This document shows, one piece after another, positions 1 to 8,225 of a stretch of DNA of 64,000 nucleotides. Position 1 is the first letter of the stretch; every line of letters starts with the position of its first letter. Origin of the DNA: Blautia coccoides (GTDB lineage Bacteria > Bacillota > Clostridia > Lachnospirales > Lachnospiraceae); the NCBI RefSeq assembly GCF_034355335.1, contig NZ_CP136422.1, positions 3,134,501-3,198,500 of the forward strand. Reading direction: 5' to 3'. The notes beneath the pieces were generated by a model. The model was not told where the DNA came from, made no database searches, and saw nothing but the letters and a program-made list of their open reading frames with translations. The position numbers and the translations under genes are program-made.

Positions 1-2
1 AT

Positions 3-68
3 GCGTGGGCCAGCAGTCCTCAGACAACCATCAGCTATTGCAAAGAGTGGGAACAGGCTCTGGCATAA
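3..68 (+). CDS. Possible 3' end of an upstream gene
   Basis: A frame open from the window edge reads AWASSPQTTISYCKEWEQ and ends LA at a TAA (66-68). Its composition looks protein-like, whereas the two other forward frames look less so. It is too short to assign to a family. It could also be non-coding sequence belonging to the left side of the insertion sequence that follows. Confidence 0.2.
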   Translation, partial: AWASSPQTTISYCKEWEQALA

Positions 69-142
69 GCTTTTTACATGTAGAAGGAGCTTCCTGTATA
101 ATTCAAATATAGGGAATTCCAAGAAAGAAGGTTGAGAAAAAA

Positions 143-211
143 ATACCTCAGTGTAAAATAAGATTACTGACTTTGGCGGTTAGTATAAAATCTTATTAAA
201 CAGAGAGGTAT
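143..211 (+). promoter_or_regulatory. Long hairpin in the transposase leader covering its ribosome binding site
   Basis: Bases 143-165 pair with 189-211 at 19 of 23 positions. The stem continues as 166-171 with 179-184 (one G-U pair), closing a 7-nt loop. The 3' arm contains the GAGAGG that should serve the ATG at 217. In a long transcript the stem would hide that site. Such shielding is known for other insertion sequences as a guard against read-through expression; its role here is inferred. The hairpin might instead belong to a 5' guide RNA, as in the IS110 subgroup. Confidence 0.5.
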
Positions 212-216
212 CTAAA

Positions 217-1503
217 ATGAATTGTAACACACAGAACACAAAAATTGCATCCATAACTGAAAAAACTTTGATCGTTGGTATTGATGTCGGAAGCGAAACG
301 CACTATGCGAGAGCATTTGACTGGAGAAATTTCGAGTTTACCAGAAAACCTTTGATTTTCAGCAATACACAAGCAGGGTTCCTTACATTTAAGGCATGGA
401 TCGAGGAAATACAAGAAAAGAATGGTAAAACCGCTGTAATTCCCGGAATGGAGCCAACAGGACACTATTGGTTCGCTTTAGGAAAGTTCCTGCAGGACAA
501 CGGAATGAAACCTGTGCATGTAAATCCCCATCATGTCAAGAAATCCAAGGAACTGGATGATAACAATCCTAATAAAAATGACCGCAAAGATCCAAAGACG
601 ATTGCCGCACTGGTGAATGAGGGACGTTTTTCCTACCCTTATATACCAACCGGGATTTATGCAGAGATGAGAAGCTTATCCAATCTACGCTTCCAGACAC
701 AGGAGGAAGTTACCCGGATCAAGAACCGCATTGCCAGATGGTTTGCCATTTACTTTCCTGAATACAAAGACGTTTATAGGGATTTAAAGGCAGTCAGCGG
801 GCGGATGATACTGAAGGCAGCGCCGCTGCCGGAGGACATCGGGAAGTTGGGCGTGGAAGGTGTAAACCAGATCTGGAGAGACGCAAAGCTGAGAGGGGCT
901 GGAATGAAGAGGGCAAAGACCCTGGTATCAGCTGCAGAGCACAGCGTAGGCAGTAAGGAAGCACCGGAGGCAGCGAGAATGGAACTGAAAAATCTGCTGG
1001 ACGACATGGATGTATATACATCAAGACTGGAAGAACTGGTGCAAAAGATAGAAGGTAAGCTGAAAGAAATACCATATATAGATAAGCTGCTGGAGATCAA
1101 AGGGATCGGTATGGTGACAGTAAGTGGATTTATTGCAGAGGTGGGCGACATTAGACGTTTTGACAACCCCAAACAGCTGCAAAAGCTTGCAGGCTATGCG
1201 ATCGTGGCGAACGATTCAGGCAAGCATAATGGAGAGAGCCGTATCAGCTACCGAGGAAGAAAACGACTGAGATATGTACTGTATGAAGCGGCGATATCAC
1301 TAGTCGGAAAGAATGCGGAATTTCGAGAGATCCATGAATACTATCGGACGAGAAAAGAGAATCCGCTGAAAAAGATGCAGTCAGTAGTGGCAGTGGCATG
1401 TAAGGTGATCAGGGTGTTTTATACGATCCTGACAAAAGGAGTCGATTATGACGCTGCAAGGCTGCTGGGTGATATCAAGCATCCGCAGATGCAGACAGCA
1501 TAA
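217..1503 (+). CDS. IS110-family transposase (DEDD recombinase)
   Basis: The 428-residue product has the two-domain layout of IS110 transposases. The N-terminal RuvC-like DEDD domain shows GIDVGSETHYAR, then EPTGHYWF, then DRKDPKTIAAL, which carry the expected acidic residues. The C-terminal Transposase_20 domain shows IKGIGMVTVSGFIAEVGD and a later SRISYRGRKRLRY segment, the region that carries the catalytic serine in this family. The ATG at 217 follows GAGAGG by a good distance. The frame is intact and full length, so the element may still be active. The family recombines DNA under the direction of a structured RNA encoded in the element's own non-coding end. Confidence 0.93.
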   Translation: MNCNTQNTKIASITEKTLIVGIDVGSETHYARAFDWRNFEFTRKPLIFSNTQAGFLTFKAWIEEIQEKNGKTAVIPGMEPTGHYWFALGKFLQDNGMKPVHVNPHHVKKSKELDDNNPNKNDRKDPKTIAALVNEGRFSYPYIPTGIYAEMRSLSNLRFQTQEEVTRIKNRIARWFAIYFPEYKDVYRDLKAVSGRMILKAAPLPEDIGKLGVEGVNQIWRDAKLRGAGMKRAKTLVSAAEHSVGSKEAPEAARMELKNLLDDMDVYTSRLEELVQKIEGKLKEIPYIDKLLEIKGIGMVTVSGFIAEVGDIRRFDNPKQLQKLAGYAIVANDSGKHNGESRISYRGRKRLRYVLYEAAISLVGKNAEFREIHEYYRTRKENPLKKMQSVVAVACKVIRVFYTILTKGVDYDAARLLGDIKHPQMQTA

Positions 1504-1855
1504 CGAAACCAAACGATCCAAGTACTAAAAGCACTGCTCTGTCATGGTTGGATTGAACTTTCAAAGAGGATTGAAAGCTGAATCCAGCTATGACAGAAAA
1601 GCTGGAAATATCAGGGATGGACCGGAAAAACGTCCACCGAAAGGTGCCGGTACAGGAAGGATATTAACAGGTCAGTAAGACTTAAAATAAAGAATGAGCC
1701 AGTAGTCGGCAGAAATAAATACCATAGGGCAAGACCCTGCAAAGGAGCTAAGCTGACACCCTGGATATGGGCAGGCAGAACGAAGGAAGTTAGGACTCAC
1801 ACCGACAGGTGGGATGATCCTGGTAGACACGGGAGGTAAGCTGCCATAGATGGAG
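1504..1855 (+). ncRNA. Candidate IS110/IS1111-type guide (bridge/seek) RNA region
   Basis: The non-coding tail is rich in nested hairpins. Bases 1540-1554 pair along their whole length with 1581-1595 (two G-U pairs) around an inner perfect 7-bp hairpin (1558-1564 with 1571-1577). Bases 1621-1625 (ACCGG) pair with 1647-1651 and enclose a CACC-GAAA-GGTG tetraloop hairpin. AGGG at 1726-1729 pairs with CCCT at 1735-1738. IS1111-subgroup elements are known to carry their guide RNA downstream of the transposase, and this position and architecture fit that. RNA boundaries and guide loops are not determined. No coding frame here looks real. Confidence 0.45.
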
Positions 1856-2037
1856 GGGCATACACAAGGCCATATAAAGCGGAATAATGAGACGTTTTAT
1901 TTTGTATGCCCAAAATCAGCTATTTTCGTACCAGATACACAGAAATACCCATCTTCACGGCTCATTCATCTGAGATATGTAACTAAAAATTCCTTGAAAA
2001 ATAAGGAAAAAACACTTGACTATATAGGGAGGTTTTT

Positions 2038-3303
2038 ATGGGCAAAGAGTTACAATCATCAGCCGGTTCTGTCAGCAAATTTACCAAGTGGATGGTGGTG
2101 GCGATCATCAGTTCTGGAGCCTATGTGGTCTATCTGACATATCTGGCAAGATATACGTTTTATGACCAAGTTATTGACGGTCTGAAGATTACAAATTCGC
2201 AGTTGGGTGTTTTGTATGGATTGTATGGAACTACAGCCACAATTGCTTATCTACCCGGAGGTGTTCTGGCCGACAAGGTCAGAGTTAAATATCTGGCTAC
2301 CCTTGGATTTGCCATGAGTGCTGTACTCACATTCTGGTATTCAACGGTACCGAGTTATACAGAATTAAAAGTGATATTTTTGTTATTCGGATTATGTACA
2401 ACACTGATTTTCTGGGGCATTCGTTATAAAGCCATCCGCCTTGTCAGCACCGAGGAGAACTACTCCACCACCATTGGATTCTCTTATGGCATTGTGGGCG
2501 TGGTAGGACTTATTATCAGCTTTGTTTCCATCGGTATCTTTGGCATGTTTGCGGATCCGACCAAAGGGTTTAATGTTGTATTGATGTTCTTTGCAATCAT
2601 TAATGCAATATTTGCAGTTTTATCCTTCATATTTATCCCAAAATTCAAGGATGAATTCGAGGGGGAACGCCAAAAATTCAACTTAAACGAAATAGTACAG
2701 GCTTTTAAGCATCCGGGGGTCTGGCTCACCACCTTATGTATGTTCTTTATCTATACAATATATACTTCTTTGGCATATACCGTTTCCTTCCTCACTGCCA
2801 TTGGAGCCACGGCAGCCATTGCATCTGTTGTGGGAACCATAAGGACTTATGGGACAAGCCTTTTTTCATCTCCGATCATAGGAGGCATTGCGGAGAAAAA
2901 GACTCCATCCAAAACAATTATAGTATGTACACTTATCACCGGAGCAAGTCTTGTGGTCATGGCCTTTGCGCCGAAGACCTCCGGATTTATTATTCCTTCG
3001 GTAATTCTGATCATTGCCCTGTCATTTTTCCTAAATGGAGCTTATGGAGTGACTTCCTCAATGATGACCGAGACAAAAGTACCAACGGCAATCTTTGGCT
3101 CTGCATCCGGTATCCTTTCCGTGGTTGGTTTTATTCCGGATATGTTTGTTTCACCCATTGCCGGAAAATGGCTGGATACTTATGATACGGCGGGGGCATA
3201 TACGAGAATCTTCGGAGTCCTTGCAGTAAGTGCTGCAGGTGCATTGTTCTGTGCATGGATGGTCAGAGTTTACAAAAAGAAATTGGAAAAGAAACAGGCA
3301 TAA
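2038..3303 (+). CDS. MFS transporter
   Basis: This is a 421-residue integral membrane protein with about 12 hydrophobic segments and a major-facilitator layout. The segment after helix 2 contains LPGGVLADKVRVKYL, which matches the conserved MFS loop 2-3 motif. A GGGAGG at 2027-2032 places the start at ATG 2038. It is followed 60 bases later by an MttB-superfamily methyltransferase and then an OpuC-type importer, so a methylated amine or a related small molecule is a reasonable substrate guess. That assignment rests on context only, and the direction of transport is unknown. Confidence 0.85.
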   Translation: MGKELQSSAGSVSKFTKWMVVAIISSGAYVVYLTYLARYTFYDQVIDGLKITNSQLGVLYGLYGTTATIAYLPGGVLADKVRVKYLATLGFAMSAVLTFWYSTVPSYTELKVIFLLFGLCTTLIFWGIRYKAIRLVSTEENYSTTIGFSYGIVGVVGLIISFVSIGIFGMFADPTKGFNVVLMFFAIINAIFAVLSFIFIPKFKDEFEGERQKFNLNEIVQAFKHPGVWLTTLCMFFIYTIYTSLAYTVSFLTAIGATAAIASVVGTIRTYGTSLFSSPIIGGIAEKKTPSKTIIVCTLITGASLVVMAFAPKTSGFIIPSVILIIALSFFLNGAYGVTSSMMTETKVPTAIFGSASGILSVVGFIPDMFVSPIAGKWLDTYDTAGAYTRIFGVLAVSAAGALFCAWMVRVYKKKLEKKQA

Positions 3304-3363
3304 TAACTGTGAAGGTACAAAACGGTAACGAAGCAGATTTAAAATAAGGGAGAAAAAAATAAT

Positions 3364-4764
3364 ATGGAATTAGAAAAATTTTTCTTTACGCAGGAAGACG
3401 CGGACTTTATCCATGAACAGTCCCTGAAGGTATTGGCCGAGACAGGATGTGTTTTTGACGACGCAAAGGCCATTGAGATTTTCAAAAAGAATGGGGCAAA
3501 GATCGATGGAGTCACTGTGTATTTTACAAAAGAATTAGTAGACAAAGCTCTCTCCACAGTAGTTGATTCCTTCGAGATTTACAGGCCGGACGGAACCCTT
3601 TATTCCATGGGAAGAGGGAGCAAGACCATGTGTACTGCAGGTAGTCCGCCATACATCCTTGATGAGAATAAGTTCCGCTTTGCGGTTATGGATGATTATG
3701 TAAATATCTGTAAACTGGTACAGACAAGTGACTGTCTCGACATGACACACTTGAATCTGTGCGATGTCTATGATATCGACCGGAACGAAAGAGTATATCA
3801 TATGATGGCGGCATTATTGAAGTACACCACACTGCCGGTCTCCATCACTGCCCTGATGACTGCAAAAGAAGATACGGGAATGATCGCCTCCCATTTGATC
3901 GATATGGTTGCTCAGTTTACAGGTGTGGAGAAAGGCCATGTACTGATTGGATGTGTCAGTCCTATTTCCCCGCTGGCTTATATCAAAGAGGCATTGGATG
4001 CACTTTATGTTTACTGTGAACGCAACCAGCCGATCCAGTTGGCAACCTGTTCACTCCCCGTACTGACAAGCCAGGCGTCACTTCTTGGAACGGTTATTCA
4101 GAATAATGCGGAATTGCTGGCCGCAATCACGCTGATCCAGCTTATGAAACCGGGACTTCCCGTGTTTTATGGCAATACCTCCACATCAACGAATCTCAGG
4201 AAGGCATCCATGTCTCTGGGTTCAAGTGAGACAGCGCTGATTTCTCTTGCTACGGCAAAAATGGCAAAATATTATCATATGCCTTTCCGGGCATCTGGAG
4301 CGCTGAATGATGCCATAGATATTGACTATCAGGCAGGAGCTGAGTCTGCTTTAAATCTCATGTGCGGCACACTGAGCGATGTGGATCTGGTTTATTTCGC
4401 AGCCGGAATGTTAAGCGGATTTAATGTTACATCCCTTGAGAAATATGTAGTGGATGAACAGTTGATCAAAATGGTAAAACGGCTGTATAAAGGTATTGCG
4501 ATTGACAAGACAAAAGATTATACGTCCGGAATCCAAGCAGTGGGACCAAGAGGAAGCTTCCTGAAAGGGAGAACACCCAAGGAATACCGTGCGGAACATT
4601 TTGTCCCTGATATTTTTGTCAAACAAGATTACAAGTCCTGGGAATCTGAGGGAAGCATCAGTGTAAAAGAAAAAGCTTCTCAGGTGGTGAAACAGCGCCT
4701 CGCAGATTACAAGGCACCGGATATTTCGGCAGAACAACTGGCAATCATTGAAAAATATCTGTAA
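3364..4764 (+). CDS. MttB-superfamily (trimethylamine methyltransferase-like) protein, non-pyrrolysine
   Basis: The 466-residue product resembles the trimethylamine methyltransferase (MttB) superfamily. True MttB carries an in-frame amber codon read as pyrrolysine; this frame has none. It therefore belongs with the non-Pyl members, characterised examples of which demethylate quaternary amines such as glycine betaine (MtgB), proline betaine (MtpB) or carnitine (MtcB) onto a corrinoid protein. No corrinoid protein or corrinoid:folate methyltransferase gene lies nearby, so those partners must be encoded elsewhere. GGGAG lies upstream of the ATG. The flanking MFS carrier and OpuC-type importer support a quaternary-amine substrate. 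Which amine it uses cannot be read from the sequence. Confidence 0.88.
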   Translation: MELEKFFFTQEDADFIHEQSLKVLAETGCVFDDAKAIEIFKKNGAKIDGVTVYFTKELVDKALSTVVDSFEIYRPDGTLYSMGRGSKTMCTAGSPPYILDENKFRFAVMDDYVNICKLVQTSDCLDMTHLNLCDVYDIDRNERVYHMMAALLKYTTLPVSITALMTAKEDTGMIASHLIDMVAQFTGVEKGHVLIGCVSPISPLAYIKEALDALYVYCERNQPIQLATCSLPVLTSQASLLGTVIQNNAELLAAITLIQLMKPGLPVFYGNTSTSTNLRKASMSLGSSETALISLATAKMAKYYHMPFRASGALNDAIDIDYQAGAESALNLMCGTLSDVDLVYFAAGMLSGFNVTSLEKYVVDEQLIKMVKRLYKGIAIDKTKDYTSGIQAVGPRGSFLKGRTPKEYRAEHFVPDIFVKQDYKSWESEGSISVKEKASQVVKQRLADYKAPDISAEQLAIIEKYL

Positions 4765-4768
4765 CCGG

Positions 4769-4800
4769 AATGACGGCAGCCCGTGCGGACTGCCGTCATT
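4769..4800 (+). terminator. Hairpin terminator after the methyltransferase gene
   Basis: An 11-bp perfect stem (4769-4779 with 4790-4800) with a 10-nt loop begins five bases after the stop codon. Only a weak T-rich tail follows, so termination may be partial. It separates the methyltransferase gene from the importer operon, which has its own promoter. Confidence 0.6.
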
Positions 4801-4805
4801 TGATT

Positions 4806-4946
4806 GTTACTATTCAGCCTTCCGGGTTCATAGCGTAAAATTATGCATACAGACTGCATAAACCATAGCCCGGCGCGTAGCTGTCCCGGGATTGTTTTGC
4901 AATTAAAGGCAACACCTTGCGTGACAGTGGAAGACTGAACGGTTAT
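4806..4946. repeat. Intergenic element with imperfect terminal inverted repeats
   Basis: GTTACTATTCAGCCTTCC (4806-4823) is mirrored by GGAAGACTGAACGGTTAT (4929-4946), matching at about 13 of 17 positions. Inside lies another perfect 7-bp inverted repeat (4841-4847 with 4855-4861). Similar ends bound the intergenic stretch 9568-9689, which suggests a dispersed MITE-like or palindromic family. The interiors of the two copies look unrelated. Confidence 0.45.
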
Positions 4947-4976
4947 ATTTGTTTTGCAAGAATACATATGGATGCA

Positions 4977-5005
4977 TTGAATATTGCAGACAAATGAGAT
5001 AGAAT
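4977..5005 (+). promoter_or_regulatory. Sigma-A type promoter for the OpuC-type operon
   Basis: TTGAAT (4977-4982) and TAGAAT (5000-5005) are separated by exactly 17 bases. Transcription would start near 5012, about 50 bases before the ATP-binding gene. The inverted repeat TTATGCA/TGCATAA at 4841-4861 lies upstream and could be an operator, though it also lies inside a repeat element. Confidence 0.6.
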
Positions 5006-5061
5006 GATTATTACAATATTTATCACAACAGCTTACAGAGTGTTTTCGACGGAGAAAAAGA

Positions 5062-6012
5062 ATGATTGAATACAGAAATGTCAGGAAGTATTATGGTGAT
5101 CAACTGATCATTCAGGACATAAACATGAAGGTGGAAGACGGAGAGTTTGTTGTTATAATCGGGCCGTCGGGGTGTGGAAAGACAACTGCCATTAAAATGC
5201 TGAACCGTCTGCTTGAGACATCGGATGGGAATATACTGATCAACGGCATAGACAATAAAGAAATGGACTTGATTCAGCTTCGGACAATGATTGGATATGT
5301 AATCCAGCAAATTGGTCTCTTCCCTAATATGACCGTGGAGGAAAATATTTCGGTTGTTCCCCAAATTTTAAAATGGAACAAGGAGAAAACAAAAGAGAGG
5401 GTTAGAGAATTATTGTCCATGGTGAATATGCCCTATGATTCCTATGCCAAGAAATATCCCCGCCAGTTGTCCGGCGGACAGCAGCAGCGGATCGGAGTTT
5501 TGAGAGCCATGGCGGTCAATCCGCCTATTATTATTATGGATGAACCATTTGGAGCCCTTGATCCGATAACCAGGGAAATTCTACAGAATGAAGTGAAAAA
5601 AATCCAGAAAAATTTGCATATAACTGTTTTGTTTATCACGCATGATATGCATGAAGCCATGAAGCTGGCTGACCGGATCGTCTTTATGGATCAGGGGAAA
5701 ATTCTCCAGACAGCTTCCCCAAAAGAGATGGTGCTGCATCCTGCAAATGAGACGGTTGCTCAGTTCATACGTCTGCAGGAAGTAGAAGCCCAAAAAGAAC
5801 AAACGTCTGCCAAAGACCTGATGCAGCCCCTTGCGGGATCTGTGGAATTGGCAAGGGCTGTTTTTGTCCGGGAGACAGACAGCCTGGAAACTATCGGGAG
5901 AAATTATGATTTGTCTAACAACAGGAAAATTTATGTCCAAAACCAGTCAGGATCTGTAGTGGGAGAGATTACTGTGGAGAGCCTGATCCTCAATTCTATC
6001 AAGCAGGTGTGA
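5062..6012 (+). CDS. OpuC-type quaternary amine ABC transporter, ATP-binding subunit
   Basis: The 316-residue ATPase shows the Walker A motif GPSGCGKTT (residues 35-42), the signature LSGGQQQR, Walker B IIIMDEPFGALDP and a switch histidine in LFITHDMHEA. The family energises uptake of glycine betaine, choline, carnitine or proline betaine. OpuCA and ProV carry two C-terminal CBS domains that sense ionic strength. Here the tail after the ATPase domain is short (about 90 residues), so at most one CBS-like remnant fits. That may mean a nutritional rather than osmotic role. The ATG follows a GGAG. The gene is first in a four-gene operon and ends one base before the next start. Confidence 0.9.
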   Translation: MIEYRNVRKYYGDQLIIQDINMKVEDGEFVVIIGPSGCGKTTAIKMLNRLLETSDGNILINGIDNKEMDLIQLRTMIGYVIQQIGLFPNMTVEENISVVPQILKWNKEKTKERVRELLSMVNMPYDSYAKKYPRQLSGGQQQRIGVLRAMAVNPPIIIMDEPFGALDPITREILQNEVKKIQKNLHITVLFITHDMHEAMKLADRIVFMDQGKILQTASPKEMVLHPANETVAQFIRLQEVEAQKEQTSAKDLMQPLAGSVELARAVFVRETDSLETIGRNYDLSNNRKIYVQNQSGSVVGEITVESLILNSIKQV

Positions 6013-6013
6013 T

Positions 6014-6646
6014 ATGCAGGAATTTATTGATAAATACGCTGAAAAATTAGGAATAGCCATCCTTCAGCATATAGGATATGTATTGGTGAGTGTAGGTATT
6101 GCAGTTGTCATAGCCCTGGTTCTGGCAGGGGTACTTTCCAGGTATCGGAAAGCCGCCGGGTTTATATTGCCTGTGATCAGTGTATTTCAGACGGTTCCCG
6201 GCATTGTGTTTATTGGACTATTAATGCTTAAATTTGGAATGACCCAGTTTACAGTGGTGTTGGCGCTGAGTATTTATGCCATATTCCCCATCCTGAAGAA
6301 TGCTTATCAGGGCTTTGTGGAAGTGGAACCGGGTATCATAGAAGTTGCACAGGGATGTGGTATGAACCGCAAGCAGATTTTTTTTCAGGTGGAACTTCCC
6401 CTTGCCATGCCGGCAATTTTTTCCGGAGTCCGAATGTCCCTTATCTATACCGTGAGCTGGGCCATACTTGCAGCTATGATCGGCCAAGGCGGACTGGGCG
6501 AATTTATTTACAGGGGAATTGATGCAAATGTCAAGGAATATATTGTGATTGGTTCAATCCCAATTGCAATACTGGCTATTGTATTCCGCCTGCTGATTGA
6601 CAGGCTGGAAAAAATAGTTGTCTCAAAAGGAATACAGGAGGATTAA
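6014..6646 (+). CDS. OpuC-type ABC transporter, permease (first)
   Basis: A 210-residue membrane protein with five to six hydrophobic segments. The EAA-loop region reads EVAQGCGMNRKQIFFQVELP, and a GLGEFIYRG segment follows, both typical of OpuCB/ProW permeases. It forms the channel together with the second permease. The gene begins one base after the ATPase stop codon and its own stop abuts the next ATG, so translation is probably coupled across the operon. Confidence 0.9.
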   Translation: MQEFIDKYAEKLGIAILQHIGYVLVSVGIAVVIALVLAGVLSRYRKAAGFILPVISVFQTVPGIVFIGLLMLKFGMTQFTVVLALSIYAIFPILKNAYQGFVEVEPGIIEVAQGCGMNRKQIFFQVELPLAMPAIFSGVRMSLIYTVSWAILAAMIGQGGLGEFIYRGIDANVKEYIVIGSIPIAILAIVFRLLIDRLEKIVVSKGIQED

Positions 6647-7237
6647 ATGAGTCTTGAACTGGTATTTGAACATTTATATTTAGTGGTAGTCTCCTGTGCA
6701 GTTGTCATAGCAGTAGGCATTCCTCTTGGTATCTTTACCTATTACCATGAGAAGTTGGGGAAAATAGTGCTCACCGCCGTGGATTTGATTCAGACGGTTC
6801 CCGTTCTTGCCGTAATGGGTCTGCTCATGACTGTCTTCGGGGCAAATTCCCTTACCGTCATTACTGCCATGATTCTTTACCTGTTGCTGCCTGTTGTACG
6901 GAATACGAATACAGGCCTGAATCATGTGAATCCTCTGCTGAAAGAGACGGCGGACGCTATGGGTATGAACCGCCGGCAGAAGCTCGTGAAAGTAGAATTT
7001 CCGCTGGCTTTTCCCTTCATATTAACAGGTATCCGTATTACTGTAGTCAATGCAGTCGGTGTGGCTGTCTTCGGAACATTTGTGGGCGGCGGAGGACTGG
7101 GCAGCATTCTGTACCAAGGGATTCGGATACAAAACCTGAATCTGATCCTGGAAGGAACCTTGGTATTGTTAGTCATGTCCATGTGTTTTGACTACCTTCT
7201 TGGATTTTATGAAAAGAAAATAGGGAGATTAATATAA
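6647..7237 (+). CDS. OpuC-type ABC transporter, permease (second)
   Basis: A 196-residue membrane protein homologous to the preceding permease. The EAA loop reads ETADAMGMNRRQKLVKVEFP and is followed by GGGGLGSILYQGI. The ATG directly follows the TAA of the first permease with no spacer. OpuC-type systems use two separate permeases, usually called CB and CD, and this pair fits that pattern. Confidence 0.9.
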   Translation: MSLELVFEHLYLVVVSCAVVIAVGIPLGIFTYYHEKLGKIVLTAVDLIQTVPVLAVMGLLMTVFGANSLTVITAMILYLLLPVVRNTNTGLNHVNPLLKETADAMGMNRRQKLVKVEFPLAFPFILTGIRITVVNAVGVAVFGTFVGGGGLGSILYQGIRIQNLNLILEGTLVLLVMSMCFDYLLGFYEKKIGRLI

Positions 7238-7238
7238 T

Positions 7239-8147
7239 ATGAAAAAATGGAAGAACAGAGCATTTCTACTTTCTGCATGTCTTGTTCTGGTATGTGCCTT
7301 TTCCGGTTGTTCAGATAAAAAGGATAAGAATACGGTCACCATTATTGACGGAGATTTTGCGGAGATGAAGTTTTTTACCCAGGTGGCAAAAATCCTGATT
7401 GAAAATAAGACTTCGTTAAAAGTAGATGTACAGGATTCAATGGCAAGCAATCTGGCATTTGAGCAGATAAAAGAAGGAAAGATGGATATTTATATGTCCT
7501 ACGACGGCTCGTTATTGGCAGCCTATCTGGGCAAAGATCCTTCGGATGTCCCGGAAGGAACTTCTCTTTATGACTATGCCAATCAACTGGGGAAGGAATC
7601 CGCAAATGTTATGCTGACACCTAAGCTGGGAGAAGAAAACACTTATGTTGTTGCTGTGAATAAAGAACTTGCCGAAAAATATAATCTTAAATGCGTCAGC
7701 GATCTGAAAAAGCACGCACCCGATCTGGTTTTTGCGGCTGAGCATGAGTTCTTCGATGAAGGGTCTACCCATTATGATGCGTTTGTAGATTTTTACGGTC
7801 TCTCCTTTCAAGAGGGAATTACCATCGACCGAGGACTCAAATATACAGGAATGAGTTCCGGTAACATGGATGTTACCATTGTATATACAACAGACGGATT
7901 GAACCGCAAATTTGAACTTACCACTCTGAAAGATGATAAAAAATTTTTCCCGGAATACAATGGCGCTTATCTGGTGAGAGCTGATTTATTTAAAGATTAC
8001 CCCGAATTGGAAGAGGTATTCGATTCTCTGGAAGGCAAATTCAGCAACGAACTGTGTACAGAAATGAACTATATGATAGATGTGGAAAACAAAGATCCCT
8101 ACAAGGTGGCATATGATTATTTAAAAGAAAACGGTTTTCTCTCATAA
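7239..8147 (+). CDS. OpuC-type substrate-binding lipoprotein
   Basis: The 302-residue protein begins with a basic N-terminus, a hydrophobic stretch and the lipobox FSGC (Cys24), so it should be lipid-anchored outside the membrane. The body resembles the OpuAC/ProX glycine betaine-binding fold: VTIIDGDFAEMKFFTQVAKI near the start, and DVTIVYTTDGLNRKF late in the protein. It starts one base after the second permease. It would capture the quaternary amine and hand it to the two permeases. The identity of the ligand depends on aromatic cage residues that I cannot assign with confidence. Confidence 0.9.
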   Translation: MKKWKNRAFLLSACLVLVCAFSGCSDKKDKNTVTIIDGDFAEMKFFTQVAKILIENKTSLKVDVQDSMASNLAFEQIKEGKMDIYMSYDGSLLAAYLGKDPSDVPEGTSLYDYANQLGKESANVMLTPKLGEENTYVVAVNKELAEKYNLKCVSDLKKHAPDLVFAAEHEFFDEGSTHYDAFVDFYGLSFQEGITIDRGLKYTGMSSGNMDVTIVYTTDGLNRKFELTTLKDDKKFFPEYNGAYLVRADLFKDYPELEEVFDSLEGKFSNELCTEMNYMIDVENKDPYKVAYDYLKENGFLS

Positions 8148-8225
8148 CCGAATCAAAGCTCCTCTGGACGAACGGGTGAAAATAGTGTAATATAAAAAAG
8201 ATATAAAAATTATGGAGCGAAACGC

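Larger units (their letters stand above)
100..1860 (+). mobile_element. IS110-family insertion sequence (ends not resolved)
   Basis: The span holds one DEDD-type transposase (217-1503), a hairpin leader upstream and about 350 non-coding, hairpin-rich bases downstream. IS110-family elements typically lack terminal inverted repeats and target duplications, so the ends cannot be read from one copy and the limits given are approximate. The right end probably lies between 1840 and 1911, where a 12-bp imperfect inverted repeat occurs (1856-1867 with 1900-1911). Ordinary chromosomal genes begin at 2038. Confidence 0.55.

Noticed and set aside
1504..1855. Group II intron or retron RNA
   Set aside because: No reverse transcriptase and no domain V-like hairpin are present. 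The adjacent gene is an IS110 transposase, which explains a structured RNA better.
1850..2137. A 95-codon open frame ending inside the MFS gene
   Set aside because: It overlaps the well-supported MFS start in another frame, has no ribosome binding site, and its sequence matches nothing recognisable.
3364..4764. Pyrrolysine-containing trimethylamine methyltransferase
   Set aside because: The frame has no internal amber codon and is full length, so it belongs to the non-Pyl branch.
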